Below, in pieces: positions 16,704 to 25,392 of a stretch of 64,000 nucleotides of DNA. The notes beneath the pieces are model-generated. The model worked only from the letters and a program-made list of their open reading frames with translations. It was not told where the DNA came from and searched no databases. The translations under genes and the position numbers were made by a program. Origin of the DNA: Flavonifractor avistercoris (GTDB lineage Bacteria; Bacillota; Clostridia; Oscillospirales; Oscillospiraceae); the NCBI GenBank assembly GCA_019119085.1, contig DWXT01000103.1, positions 26,687 through 90,686 on the forward strand. The letters run 5' to 3'. Each line of letters starts with the position of its first letter. The first letter of the stretch is position 1.

Positions 16704-17873
16704 TTGAGATCCATTATCAATACGCCGGAGGGGACGAGAGACCGCCTCTTTGCCGAGTGCCGGGGACGCCGGCGGGTGCGGCAGGCGCTGACCGGCCTGT
16801 TTCAGGGCCGGGGCTACGGGGAGGTCAGCACCCCGGAGGTGGAATTTTACGACCTGTTTCTCCAGTCGGGCAGCCCGCTGCCCCAGGAGGCCATGCTGAA
16901 AATCATCGACCGGGGCGGCAGGATCATGGTGATGCGGCCCGACTGCACCACACCCATCGCCCGGGTGGCGGCCACCAAGCTGAAAAACCTGCCGCTGCCC
17001 CAGCGGCTCTACTACGACCAGACGGTATTCCGCTCCGGTGACGCCCATCGGGGGGGCAGCAGCGAGATCGCCCAGTGCGGCGTGGAGCTCATCGGCGCCG
17101 CCGGCGCCCGGGCGGATCTGGAGGTGGTGGCCCTGGCGGTGGACGCTCTGCGCTCCTGCGGGCTGACGGACTTCCACGTGGAGCTGGGCCACGCCGGCTT
17201 TTTCCGGAACCTGGCCGCCCGGATGGAGATGGATGAGGACGAGGTGGAGCGGATGCGCGCCCTCATCGAGGGGAAGAACTTCGCCGCCCTCAACGATCTG
17301 CTGGAGCCCTACGGCGACCGTCCGGCCTGTCAGGCCCTGCGCCGCCTCTCCCGCCTGTTCGGCGGGGTGGAGGTGCTGGACGAGGCGGAGAAGCTGGCCG
17401 GGGAGCACGAGGCCCTGACCTACCTCCGGAACCTGTACCGGGAGCTGGAGGCGGCCGGCTATGGCGCGTTCATCCGGTTTGATCTGGGGCTGGTTCACCA
17501 GATTGACTACTACACCGGCGTGGTGTTCCGGGGCTATGCAGACGGGGCGGGCAACGCGGTGCTCTCCGGCGGCCGGTACGACGGCCTCACCGCCGCCTTC
17601 GGCCGGAGCGCCCCCGCCACCGGCTTCGCCGTGGATGCCGACGCGGTGGCAGGCTGCCTGCCCTTGGAGGAGTCCCCTCGGCTGGAGCTGCTGGTCTACT
17701 TTGAGCCGGGGCAGCTCTCCTGGGCCCTCACCGCCCTGGAGCAGGGCGGCGGCGGCCGGCGGGAGCTCTCCCCCTGCGAGACGCTGGAGGAGACGGTGGA
17801 GCTGGCGAGGGAGCGGGGCGCCTCCGGGGTGCTCACCCTGGAGAACGGCGCGGAAAGGCTGGTGCGGCTATGA
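16704..17873 (+). CDS. hisZ: ATP phosphoribosyltransferase regulatory subunit HisZ
   Basis: HisZ is a catalytically inactive histidyl-tRNA synthetase paralogue. It pairs with short-form HisG and confers histidine feedback control. The 389-residue protein has the class II synthetase core (TPEGTRDRLFAE, the YGEVSTPEVEFYDLF strand, MRPDCTTPIAR, the YYDQTVFR motif and LVHQIDYYTGVVFRGY) but lacks the tRNA-anticodon-binding domain of true HisS. The start is TTG after a G-rich SD. It is the first gene of the his operon and overlaps hisG by 4 nt, consistent with a 1:1 complex. Confidence 0.93.
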   Translation: MRSIINTPEGTRDRLFAECRGRRRVRQALTGLFQGRGYGEVSTPEVEFYDLFLQSGSPLPQEAMLKIIDRGGRIMVMRPDCTTPIARVAATKLKNLPLPQRLYYDQTVFRSGDAHRGGSSEIAQCGVELIGAAGARADLEVVALAVDALRSCGLTDFHVELGHAGFFRNLAARMEMDEDEVERMRALIEGKNFAALNDLLEPYGDRPACQALRRLSRLFGGVEVLDEAEKLAGEHEALTYLRNLYRELEAAGYGAFIRFDLGLVHQIDYYTGVVFRGYADGAGNAVLSGGRYDGLTAAFGRSAPATGFAVDADAVAGCLPLEESPRLELLVYFEPGQLSWALTALEQGGGGRRELSPCETLEETVELARERGASGVLTLENGAERLVRL

Positions 17874-18523
17874 GCGTGAACCGGGAAAACCGACTGCGCA
17901 TCGCCCTGACTAAGGGGCGGCTGCTGGACAAGAGCGTGGAGCTGTTCACCGCCATGGGCCTGGACTGCACCCCCATCGAACACCCCGGCCGGCGGCTGGT
18001 ACACGCCATCCCCAACTACCCCCTGGACGCGGTGCTGGCAAAGGCCCCCGACGTGATCACCTACGTGGAGCACGGGGTGTGCGACCTGGGCATCGTGGGC
18101 AAGGACACCATCCTGGAGCAGGGCCGCGCCTTTTATGAGGTGTTGGATCTGGGCTTCGGAAAGTGCCGCTTCGCCCTGGCGGTGAAGGAGGGAAGCGACT
18201 TCTACGGCACCTACCAGACCCGGCGCATTGCCAGCAAATACCCCAACGTGGCCCGTGCCTTCTTCGAGAAGAAGGGCATGGACGTGGATATCATCAAGAT
18301 CGAGGGCTCGGTGGAGCTGGCCCCCATCCTGGGCCTGGCCGACGCCATCGTGGACATCGTGGAGACGGGGGCCACCCTGCGGGAGAACGGCCTGGTGCCC
18401 ATCGAGGACGTGGCCCAGGTCAGTGCCCGGCTGATCGTCAACACGGCCAGCATGAAGCTGCACAAGGAGGCCATCGAGGACTTTATTGCCCGGTGTGAGG
18501 CGGAATTGGAGAGAAGAGCATGA
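17870..18523 (+). CDS. hisG: ATP phosphoribosyltransferase catalytic subunit (short form)
   Basis: HisG joins ATP and PRPP in the first step of histidine synthesis. At 217 residues it is the short form lacking the C-terminal ACT-like regulatory domain, so it needs HisZ. Visible are RIALTKGRLLD at the start, DLGIVGKDTI, and the PRPP-binding loop in AIVDIVETGATLRENGL. It overlaps both hisZ and hisD by ATGA, implying coupled translation. Confidence 0.96.
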   Translation: MSVNRENRLRIALTKGRLLDKSVELFTAMGLDCTPIEHPGRRLVHAIPNYPLDAVLAKAPDVITYVEHGVCDLGIVGKDTILEQGRAFYEVLDLGFGKCRFALAVKEGSDFYGTYQTRRIASKYPNVARAFFEKKGMDVDIIKIEGSVELAPILGLADAIVDIVETGATLRENGLVPIEDVAQVSARLIVNTASMKLHKEAIEDFIARCEAELERRA

Positions 18524-19833
18524 TTCAGATTGTGACAGCCGACGGGCGGCGGGAGCGGGAGGTGCTCCAGGCCATGAGGGCCCGGGCCGCCCAGGCGGGC
18601 GCGGAGATCAACAGGGCCGCGGCGGCCATCCTGGAGGACGTACGGGAGAACGGCTACCCGGCGGTGGCGGCCTGCTCCCGGAAATTCGACGGGGCGGAGC
18701 CCTATGAGATTGCGCCGGAGCGGCTGGAGGCGGCCTGCGCGGCCTGCCCGCCAGAACTGCTCTCCGCTCTGGAGCGGGCGGCGGCCAACATCCGGGACTA
18801 CAATGAAAAGCTGCTGCTCAAGAGCCAGGAGTGGCGCTCCCCCGACGGGGGCGTGGTGGGCCGTATCGTCCGGGGCCTGAGCCGGGTGGGCATCTATGTG
18901 CCCGGCGGCACGGCGGCCTACCCCTCGTCAGTACTGATGAACGCCGTCCCCGCCAAGGTGGCCGGGGTGGGGGAGATTATCATGGTTACGCCCCCCACGG
19001 AGAACCTGAACGACGCGGTGCTGGCCGCCGCGAAAATTGCCGGCGTGGATCGTGTGATCGCCGTGGGCGGGGCCCAGGCGGTGGCCGCCCTGACCTATGG
19101 GGCGGGCTTCATCCCCAGGGTGGACAAGCTGGTGGGGCCGGGCAACGCCTATGTGGCCGCCGCCAAGCGCATGGCCTACGGCCAGCTGGACATCGACATG
19201 GTGGCCGGCCCCTCCGAGGTGCTGGTGATCGCCGATGAAAAGGCAGATCCCAGGCTGGCGGCCGCCGATCTGCTGAGTCAGGCGGAGCACGACAAGCTGG
19301 CCTCCGCCGTGCTGCTCACCACCAGCCGGGCCCTGGCGGAGGCGGTGGATCGGGAAATCATCCGGCAGACCGGCTACCTGACCCGCAGCGAGATCATGGA
19401 GGCCTCTCTCCGGGACTTCGGCTGCGCCATCGTGTGCGATACTCTGGAGGACTGCGCGGCCCTGGCCAACGAGATCGCCCCGGAGCACCTGGAGATCATG
19501 ACCGAGGAGCCCAGGGCCCTGCTGCCCCGGATCAAAAACGCCGGAGCGGTGTTTCTGGGGGCCTGGTCGCCGGAGCCCCTGGGGGACTATCTGGCCGGAC
19601 CGGACCATGTGCTGCCCACCAGCGGCACCGCCCGGTTCTTCTCACCACTGAGCGTGGACAGCTTCCTCAAGACCATGAGCATCATCCAGTACGACCGGGA
19701 CAATCTGGCGCCCATCCGGAACGACATCGTCCGGCTGGCGGAGGCGGAGCACCTGACCGCCCACGCCAACTCCATCCGGGTACGGTTTGAGGACGTGGAC
19801 GGCCCGGCGGACAAAGGGGAGGGGAGAGCATGA
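18520..19833 (+). CDS. hisD: histidinol dehydrogenase
   Basis: HisD carries out the last two oxidations, from histidinol to histidine, with NAD and zinc. The 437 residues show the family motifs VGIYVPGGTAAYPSSVLMN, VIAVGGAQAVAALTYG, KLVGPGNAYVAAAKR, MVAGPSEVLVIAD (with the catalytic region) and the zinc ligands in LSQAEHD and the C-terminal EHLTAHANSIRVR. It overlaps the neighbouring his genes by 4 nt at each end. Confidence 0.97.
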   Translation: MIQIVTADGRREREVLQAMRARAAQAGAEINRAAAAILEDVRENGYPAVAACSRKFDGAEPYEIAPERLEAACAACPPELLSALERAAANIRDYNEKLLLKSQEWRSPDGGVVGRIVRGLSRVGIYVPGGTAAYPSSVLMNAVPAKVAGVGEIIMVTPPTENLNDAVLAAAKIAGVDRVIAVGGAQAVAALTYGAGFIPRVDKLVGPGNAYVAAAKRMAYGQLDIDMVAGPSEVLVIADEKADPRLAAADLLSQAEHDKLASAVLLTTSRALAEAVDREIIRQTGYLTRSEIMEASLRDFGCAIVCDTLEDCAALANEIAPEHLEIMTEEPRALLPRIKNAGAVFLGAWSPEPLGDYLAGPDHVLPTSGTARFFSPLSVDSFLKTMSIIQYDRDNLAPIRNDIVRLAEAEHLTAHANSIRVRFEDVDGPADKGEGRA

Positions 19834-20405
19834 GGACGGCCCAAATTTCCCGGGAAACCAAAGAGACGAGAATTGATCTCCGCCTATGCCTGGATGGCGG
19901 GGTGGTGGAGGTTCACACCGGCATCGGCTTTTTCGACCACATGCTCACCGCCCTGGCCTTTTACGGCGGCCTGGGGCTGGAGCTCACCGCCCAGGGCGAT
20001 CTGGAGGTGGACGGCCACCACACGGTGGAGGACGTGGGCATCGTGCTGGGTCAGGCCATGAGCCAGGCCCTGGGCGACCGGAAGGGCATCCGCCGGTTTG
20101 CCTCCGCCTGCATCCCCATGGACGAGGCCCTGTGCTTCACCGCCCTGGACTTCTCTAGGAGGCCCTTCCTGGTGTTCGACGCCGAGATGCCCCAGCCCAT
20201 GATCGGGGGCTACGACTCCTGCCTGACGGAGGAGTTCATGCGGGCCTTTGCAATGAACAGTGGTTTAACTTTACATATGAAAGCACTTTATGGGAAGAAC
20301 GCCCACCACATCACCGAGGCTCTGTTCAAGTCCCTGGGCGTGGCCATCAAGGACGCGGTGCAGGTGACCGGCACCGGCGTGACCTCCACCAAGGGGGTCC
20401 TATGA
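19830..20405 (+). CDS. hisB: imidazoleglycerol-phosphate dehydratase
   Basis: This is the monofunctional dehydratase (191 residues) without the histidinol-phosphatase domain of the enteric HisB fusion. Its manganese-binding repeats are visible: TGIGFFDHMLTALAFYGG, DGHHTVEDVGIVLG, DSCLTEEF and the second GKNAHHITEALFKSLG. A phosphatase for histidinol phosphate is not encoded in this operon. A short A+T-rich run with two TTA codons (20275-20283) stands out from the G+C-rich codon use. Confidence 0.97.
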   Translation: MRTAQISRETKETRIDLRLCLDGGVVEVHTGIGFFDHMLTALAFYGGLGLELTAQGDLEVDGHHTVEDVGIVLGQAMSQALGDRKGIRRFASACIPMDEALCFTALDFSRRPFLVFDAEMPQPMIGGYDSCLTEEFMRAFAMNSGLTLHMKALYGKNAHHITEALFKSLGVAIKDAVQVTGTGVTSTKGVL

Positions 20406-20424
20406 GAGACATGGGGGCAAGGGA

Positions 20425-21033
20425 ATGAACTATACAGCGATTGTGGACTATGGGGTTGGCAATCTCAAGAGTCTGACCAACGCCATGAACTACCTGGGCC
20501 TGCCCAGCCGCATCACCAGTGACCGGGCGGAGCTGGAACGGGCCGATGCCATCCTCCTGCCCGGCGTGGGGGCCTTCCCCGACGCGGCGGAGCGGCTCCG
20601 GGAGACCGGCCTGGCGGGCCTGCTGGCGGAGCAGGCGGCCAGGAAGCCCATGCTGGGCATCTGCCTGGGGATGCAGCTGCTCTTTGACCGGGGGGAGGAG
20701 GTGCGGCCCTGTGAGGGGCTGGGGCTGGTACACGGCTCCGTCAAGAAGATCCAGACCCCCCATAAGCTGCCCCACATCGGCTGGAACACCCTGACATTTC
20801 CCGGGGAATTCCCCCTGTTCCGGGGGCTGGACGAGGGGGCGTCGGTTTACTTCGTCCACTCCTACTGCGCCCTGGCCGACGATCCGGCGGATGTGATCGC
20901 GTGGACGGACTACGGCGCGCCGGTGACAGCGGCGGTGAACCACGGGCTGGTGTACGGCTGTCAGTTCCACCCGGAGAAGAGCGGGGAAGTGGGGCTGACC
21001 ATTTTGAAGAACTTCGGAGGGCTGAGCCGATGA
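20425..21033 (+). CDS. hisH: imidazole glycerol phosphate synthase, glutaminase subunit
   Basis: HisH releases ammonia from glutamine for HisF. The 202-residue class I amidotransferase has the nucleophile elbow MLGICLGMQLLFD (Cys80) and the His-Glu pair in YGCQFHPEKSGEVG (about 183-191), plus the oxyanion strand LLPGVGAFPDA. It is separated from hisB by 19 nt and overlaps hisA by 4 nt. Confidence 0.97.
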   Translation: MNYTAIVDYGVGNLKSLTNAMNYLGLPSRITSDRAELERADAILLPGVGAFPDAAERLRETGLAGLLAEQAARKPMLGICLGMQLLFDRGEEVRPCEGLGLVHGSVKKIQTPHKLPHIGWNTLTFPGEFPLFRGLDEGASVYFVHSYCALADDPADVIAWTDYGAPVTAAVNHGLVYGCQFHPEKSGEVGLTILKNFGGLSR

Positions 21034-21752
21034 TTGTGCTGCCTGCCATTGACTTGAAGGATCACCAGGTAGTCCGCCTGCGCAAGGGGGAGTTTGACAC
21101 CGTCCACCGGGTGGCGGAGGATCCCCTCCAGACGGCGCGGGCCTTTGCCGCCGCCGGAGCAAAATACATCCATATGGTGGATCTGGACGGCGCCCGCAGC
21201 GGGGCCCGGAAGAACGAGGCGGAGGTGTGCGCCGTGGCGGAGCACTCCGGCCTGAAGGTGGAGCTGGGGGGCGGCTTGCGCACCCTGGCGGATCTGGAGG
21301 CCGCCGACGCCATGGGGGTCACCCGGATGGTGATCGGCTCGGCGGCGGTGAGTGACCCGGATTTTGTGCGGGCCGCCGTGGAGCGGTACGGTGAGCGCAT
21401 CGCCGTGGGCATTGACGCCAGGGACGGCGTGGTCAAGACCGCCGGCTGGGAGGACTCCTCCGGCCTGGACTACCTGGACTTCGCCGTCTCCATGGAACGG
21501 ATTGGCGTAAAGATGATTATCTTTACAGATATTGAGACAGACGGAATGCTGACTGGCCCGTCCTGGGATCGCCTTGAGAAACTGCAAAGGAAAATTACTT
21601 GTCGAATTATCGCCAGCGGCGGTGTGTCCAGCAACGAGGATATCCGACGCCTGCGGGACATGGGCCTCTACGGGGCCATCGTGGGCAAGGCGTATTACAC
21701 CGGGGCTGTGGATCTGGCCCTGGCGGTAAAGGAGGCGGGCGAGCAGTGTTAG
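21030..21752 (+). CDS. hisA: phosphoribosylformimino-5-aminoimidazole carboxamide ribotide isomerase
   Basis: HisA is a TIM-barrel Amadori isomerase. The 240-residue protein has the paired phosphate-binding halves: the N-terminal catalytic Asp in LPAIDLKDHQVVRL, VELGGGLRT, the second Asp in DIETDGMLTGPSWD, and IASGGVSSNEDIRRL. The ATG overlapping the hisH stop is the start. The stretch 21500-21610 is conspicuously A+T-rich for this genome. It overlaps hisF by 7 nt. Confidence 0.97.
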   Translation: MIVLPAIDLKDHQVVRLRKGEFDTVHRVAEDPLQTARAFAAAGAKYIHMVDLDGARSGARKNEAEVCAVAEHSGLKVELGGGLRTLADLEAADAMGVTRMVIGSAAVSDPDFVRAAVERYGERIAVGIDARDGVVKTAGWEDSSGLDYLDFAVSMERIGVKMIIFTDIETDGMLTGPSWDRLEKLQRKITCRIIASGGVSSNEDIRRLRDMGLYGAIVGKAYYTGAVDLALAVKEAGEQC

Positions 21753-22501
21753 CCAAGCGCATCATCCCCTGCCTGGACGTACGGGACGGCCGGGTGGTGA
21801 AGGGGGTCAACTTCGTCAACATCCGGGACGCCGGCGACCCGGTGGAACTGGCCCGGTTTTACTCCGACCAGGGGGCGGACGAGATCGTCTTTTTAGACAT
21901 CACCGCCACCCACGAGGCCCGCAAGACGGTGGCCGACGTGGTGGAGCGGACGGCGGAGCAGGTGTTTGTCCCCCTGACGGTGGGGGGCGGCATCCGCACC
22001 CTGGACGACTTCCGGGAGCTGCTGCGGGCCGGGGCGGACAAGATCTCCGTCAACTCGGCGGCGGTGGCCCGGCCGGAGCTGATCACCGAGGCGGCGGAGC
22101 GGTTCGGCTCCCAGTGTGTGGTGCTGGCCGTGGACGCCCGGAGCCGGGGAGACGGTACCTGGGAGGTGGTGGTGGCCGGCGGGCGGAAGCCCACGGGCCT
22201 GGATCTGCTGGAGTGGGTCAAAAAGGGGGAGGCCCTGGGGGCGGGGGAGATCCTCCTCACCTCCATGGACGCCGACGGCACCAAGACGGGCTTCGACCTG
22301 CCCATGACAAAGGCGGTGACGGAGGCGGTGGGCATCCCGGTGATCGCCTCCGGCGGCTGCGGGAGCCTGTCCCACTTCGCGCAGGTGTTTGAGGAGACGG
22401 GCTGCGACGCGGCCCTGGCGGCCTCCCTGTTCCACTTCGGGGAGCTGACTGTCCCCCAGGTGAAGGACTACCTGCGGACGCGGAATATTCCGGTGAGGTG
22501 A
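21746..22501 (+). CDS. hisF: imidazole glycerol phosphate synthase, cyclase subunit
   Basis: HisF uses HisH-derived ammonia to form the imidazole ring and AICAR. The 251-residue TIM barrel starts MLAKRIIPCLDVRDGRVVKG with the catalytic Asp11-type residue, has VPLTVGGGIRTLDDFRELL and the second Asp in TSMDADGTKTGFD, then IASGGCGSLSHF. The GTG start lies inside the end of hisA, a typical length for the family. HisA and HisF are visible paralogues. Confidence 0.97.
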   Translation: MLAKRIIPCLDVRDGRVVKGVNFVNIRDAGDPVELARFYSDQGADEIVFLDITATHEARKTVADVVERTAEQVFVPLTVGGGIRTLDDFRELLRAGADKISVNSAAVARPELITEAAERFGSQCVVLAVDARSRGDGTWEVVVAGGRKPTGLDLLEWVKKGEALGAGEILLTSMDADGTKTGFDLPMTKAVTEAVGIPVIASGGCGSLSHFAQVFEETGCDAALAASLFHFGELTVPQVKDYLRTRNIPVR

Positions 22502-22506
22502 GGAAG

Positions 22507-22845
22507 ATGGAGACAACCTTCGATTTGGATCAGCTTTTCCGGAAATCAGAGCTGATCCCGGTGATTATTCAGGACGCGAGCAGCCTGGAGGTGCTGATGC
22601 TGGGCTTCACCAACCGGGAGGCGGCGGAGCTGACCCTGCAAACCAAGACCGCCTGGTTCTGGAGCCGCAGCCGGCAGAAGCTGTGGAACAAGGGGGAGAG
22701 CTCCGGCCACTTCCTCCACGTGAAGAAGGTGGTCACCGACTGCGACACCGACACCCTGCTCTACCTCTGCGTGCCGGAGGGGCCCACCTGCCACACCGGG
22801 GCCCAAAGCTGCTTTTTCAACGAAATTTGGGAGGAAGAACCATGA
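22507..22845 (+). CDS. hisI: phosphoribosyl-AMP cyclohydrolase
   Basis: HisI opens the adenine ring of PR-AMP. The 112-residue stand-alone enzyme (not fused to HisE) shows TAWFWSRSRQKLWNKGESSG, the metal ligands in DCDTDTLLYL, and the zinc cysteines in GPTCHTGAQSCF. GAGGTGA lies 5 nt before this ATG, while the GTG three codons upstream has no SD. It overlaps hisE by ATGA. Confidence 0.95.
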   Translation: METTFDLDQLFRKSELIPVIIQDASSLEVLMLGFTNREAAELTLQTKTAWFWSRSRQKLWNKGESSGHFLHVKKVVTDCDTDTLLYLCVPEGPTCHTGAQSCFFNEIWEEEP

Positions 22846-23171
22846 GCGATACTGTTCTGCAAGATCTCTATCAGGTGGTGCTGGGCCGTAAGGCGGAGCG
22901 CCAGGAGGGCTCCTACACCTGCTATCTCTTCGACCAGGGCCTGGACAAGATTTTGAAGAAGGTGGGGGAGGAGAGCGCCGAGACCATCATTGCCGCCAAG
23001 AATGGCGTGCAGGAGCGGACGGTGGAGGAGATCTCCGACCTGCTCTACCACCTGATGGTGCTGCTGGCGGCCCAGGACATCCCTCTGGAGGCGGTGCTGG
23101 CCGAGCTGGAGCGCCGCAGCCGGAAGATCGGCAACCTGAAGCAGATGAAAACCGTGGATCACGAGACGTGA
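22842..23171 (+). CDS. hisE: phosphoribosyl-ATP pyrophosphatase
   Basis: HisE hydrolyses PR-ATP to PR-AMP, the second pathway step. The 109-residue all-alpha MazG-like protein has EGSYTCYLFDQGLDKILKK, the metal-binding GEESAETIIAAKN (EExxE), and SDLLYHLMVLL. It is the last gene of the operon. No hisC or histidinol phosphatase follows, so those activities must be encoded elsewhere. Confidence 0.95.
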   Translation: MSDTVLQDLYQVVLGRKAERQEGSYTCYLFDQGLDKILKKVGEESAETIIAAKNGVQERTVEEISDLLYHLMVLLAAQDIPLEAVLAELERRSRKIGNLKQMKTVDHET

Positions 23172-23181
23172 CGCTGATATC

Positions 23182-23226
23182 AAAAAGCGGGCGCGCCGGG
23201 GAGAAAACATCCCCGGCGCGCCCGCT
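23182..23226 (-). terminator. strong intrinsic terminator between his operon and sleC-like cluster
   Basis: A perfect 17-bp stem, AGCGGGCGCGCCGGGGA with its complement, has a 7-nt loop. Read leftward it is followed by TTTTTG, so it is a classic terminator for the minus-strand cluster. Rightward it has no U-tract, but the stem is strong enough to stop or protect the his transcript as well. Confidence 0.85.
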
Positions 23227-23232
23227 GCTGTG

Positions 23233-23775
23233 TTATTGCCCACCCAGCAGCTCCGGCCGGGTGAGCCAGGGCGACTGGGCGTGGGTGACAAAGATGCGGT
23301 ACAGCTGCTCCAGCGTGTGCTGGCTCTCCGGATCCAGCCTGCCGGTCTCGGGTCTTCCACCGGCACGCTGGAGCCACTGGAGGTTCCGGGTGGTGGGGCC
23401 GTCGTGGCGGCCGTTCACCGCCCCCGGCTCCACCCCGTCCAGGACGCTGCCCAGCCCCCGAAACATGGACTGGACGCTGTTGAGGTGGACGCTCTCATCC
23501 CCGGGGCCGGTGGTGACGGGCAGGGGGGCGGACAGCCGGCGCTCCGCCTGACGGTAGAGGGTCGTGATAGCGTCCCAGGTGCCCTGATCCACCCTGCCGG
23601 TGACCGGGGGAAAGAACTCCCGCTGGAGGAGCATCACCGCCTCCAGGGTGCGCTCCCCGAAGATCCCGTCGGGGGTGACCCGGGGGAGGAAGGGGTAGAC
23701 ATAGGACAGGGTGCGCAGCATGGTCTGCAGGCTGCGCACCGGCCGGCCGATGTAGTAGGTGTCGGTGCGGATCAT
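23233..23775 (-). CDS. peptidoglycan-binding protein with two PG_binding_1 repeats
   Basis: The 180-residue protein has no signal peptide. It consists of two peptidoglycan-binding domain 1 repeats: the first with GRPVRSLQTMLRTLS...VTPDGIFGERTLEAVMLLQREF (about 10-60), the second with VHLNSVQSMFRGLG...DGPTTRNLQWLQRAGG (about 95-150). No catalytic domain is visible. It follows the SleC-like gene by 12 nt with its own AAGGAGG. The lack of a signal peptide suits a forespore- or mother-cell-made spore protein. A targeting subunit for the cortex hydrolase is an inference. Confidence 0.75.
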   Translation of the reverse strand: MIRTDTYYIGRPVRSLQTMLRTLSYVYPFLPRVTPDGIFGERTLEAVMLLQREFFPPVTGRVDQGTWDAITTLYRQAERRLSAPLPVTTGPGDESVHLNSVQSMFRGLGSVLDGVEPGAVNGRHDGPTTRNLQWLQRAGGRPETGRLDPESQHTLEQLYRIFVTHAQSPWLTRPELLGGQ

Positions 23776-23787
23776 GGGTGGGCCTCC

Positions 23788-24990
23788 TTATGCGTCCGTG
23801 CTGCCCAGGGTCAGGGGGCGGCCGGGGTATTGGGTCAGGCTGGTGGCATCGCTCTCCGCCAGCTGGGGGCGGTACTGCTCGGGGATCACGTTGGTGTACT
23901 CGGTCATGGTGTCCGCGATGCCGGCGTAGAGGCGGTAGAGGGCCTGCCAGGTCTGTTCCCCCACCACCCCGTCCTGGGGCAGGCCGGCCATCTGCTGTAC
24001 GGCGATGACCGCCTGACGGGTATCTGGGCCGTATACGCCGTCTATAGATACCTGCGGTACGTTGCTGTAAAACTCCGAGACCACGGAGAGGAGGTACTGG
24101 ACCACCCGCACGCCCTCTCCGACATCCCCTGGAGCGAGCACCTCGGGAAATTCCAGGGGGATGGCGTTGGCGTAGAAGGTCTGGCCCTCACTGACCAGCT
24201 CCGCCAGATCCAGCACCCCTACGTAGAGGAACACCAGCTTATACCAGGTGGCGCTGCCCACGATGCCGTCGGGGGTGAGGCTGAAAATCTGCTGGAACTT
24301 GATCACGGCCTGCTCGGTGCCCTCCCCGAAGATGCCGTCCACCGGCTGTACCTTGGGTATGGCGGGGTAGTCCCGGGAGATGCGGTTGAGCATGGTCTGG
24401 ATGCGCAGCACCGCCTCCCCCCGGTCTCCCAGCCGCACCGGGGCGCCGGGGTAGGAGTACCGGATGCCCATCACCGGGGCGTTGGTGACGATCTCGATGT
24501 TGTCGCCGTAGTAGCTGCGGAGGATGGTGATGGAGTCGGCGCCCTGCTCCGCCATGGCCTGGCTGCCCCACTGGGACAGGCCGTCGCAGGTGGTGGTGGT
24601 GCCGTTGCAGAACTTGGCGGCCAGTGGCTCCACAAACCCGATGCGGCGTATGTAGGAGTTGAAGATGGAGTCCACCACCTGGCTGATGTTCTCAAAGATG
24701 CTGCGTCCTTTGATGAACTTCTGGTCATAGGCGGTGCTGGAGGTGATGTTGAAGGGGTAGCCCCGGCTGGGGTAGTACTCGGTGTACACCCGGTTGAGGG
24801 CAAAGGAGATGATGGCCAGCACGTTGGCCCGGATGGCGGCGGGCTCCCAGGTGGGGTAGATCTCGCTGGAGGCCACGTTTTTCACGTAGTCCGGGAAGGA
24901 GACCGTCACGTTTTCCGCGTCCGCGCCGGGGGGCCCCAGGTGGACGGTGATGGACTGTGGCACGTAGGGGGTGATGGGGGTGGTGGGCAT
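23788..24990 (-). CDS. SleC-like spore cortex hydrolase: SpoIID-like domain plus two PG-binding domains
   Basis: The 400-residue protein matches the mature part of clostridial SleC as I remember it. It opens with SITVHLGPP, then VTVSFPDYVKNVASSEIYPT (a SpoIID-type segment with candidate catalytic Glu43), then ISFALNRVYTEYY, TSSTAYDQKFIKGRS, CNGTTTTCDGLSQWGSQ and ILRSYYGDNIEIVTN. Two PG_binding_1 repeats follow (about 185-260 and 280-360), where SleC has fewer. SleC is a lytic transglycosylase/amidase that degrades cortex during germination after Csp processing. Here the N-terminal pro-region is missing from this polypeptide and appears as the upstream gene. The SD is AAGGAGG. It is middle gene of three. 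Confidence 0.8.
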   Translation of the reverse strand: MPTTPITPYVPQSITVHLGPPGADAENVTVSFPDYVKNVASSEIYPTWEPAAIRANVLAIISFALNRVYTEYYPSRGYPFNITSSTAYDQKFIKGRSIFENISQVVDSIFNSYIRRIGFVEPLAAKFCNGTTTTCDGLSQWGSQAMAEQGADSITILRSYYGDNIEIVTNAPVMGIRYSYPGAPVRLGDRGEAVLRIQTMLNRISRDYPAIPKVQPVDGIFGEGTEQAVIKFQQIFSLTPDGIVGSATWYKLVFLYVGVLDLAELVSEGQTFYANAIPLEFPEVLAPGDVGEGVRVVQYLLSVVSEFYSNVPQVSIDGVYGPDTRQAVIAVQQMAGLPQDGVVGEQTWQALYRLYAGIADTMTEYTNVIPEQYRPQLAESDATSLTQYPGRPLTLGSTDA

Positions 24991-25002
24991 GGCCGGCCTC
25001 CT

Positions 25003-25392
25003 TTACAGCTCCTGGGGGGTGACGTTGACGGTCTCACCGCGGGAGGCGGGCGGGGCCTGCTCGGGCAGGGGCGTCAGATCCACCTCCTGGAGGGTCTCGG
25101 TGTTGGGGAACACCTGCATATTTTCCAGATAGAGCATTTCGTAGCCCGGCGCCTCCACCCAGACGTCGCAGGAGGCGAAGGGGGTGGGAGTGCCGGGGGA
25201 TTCGCTGGCGGCCGGGTCGGGGGTGGCCACCCGCACCGGGGCGATGCGACCGTTCTCATCGGTGGTGCGGACGGCCAGCAGGGTGTGCCGCCCGCCGCCG
25301 CTCTTCTGGGTGACCGCCACCGTGGCCCCCGGCACCGGCAGCTGGGCCCGGGAGGTGTAGACGCGGAGCATGATGGTTCCAATTGAGGCCAA
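25003..25392 (-). CDS. SleC pro-region-like protein (separate gene)
   Basis: The 129-residue protein is an Ig/carboxypeptidase-regulatory-like beta sandwich: MLRVYTSRAQLPVPGATVAVTQ..., TTDENGRIAPVRVATPD and VWVEAPGYEMLYLENMQVFP. It closely resembles the N-terminal pro-region of clostridial SleC in pattern (LPVPGATV, ENGR, a YE-x-LYLENMQVFP strand). The start is decided by AAGGAGG (25407-25401) lying 8 nt before a TTG at 25392. The ATG at 25416 would put that SD inside the gene and has no SD of its own. It is first gene of the cluster and ends 12 nt before the SleC-like gene. Confidence 0.7.
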   Translation of the reverse strand: MASIGTIMLRVYTSRAQLPVPGATVAVTQKSGGGRHTLLAVRTTDENGRIAPVRVATPDPAASESPGTPTPFASCDVWVEAPGYEMLYLENMQVFPNTETLQEVDLTPLPEQAPPASRGETVNVTPQEL

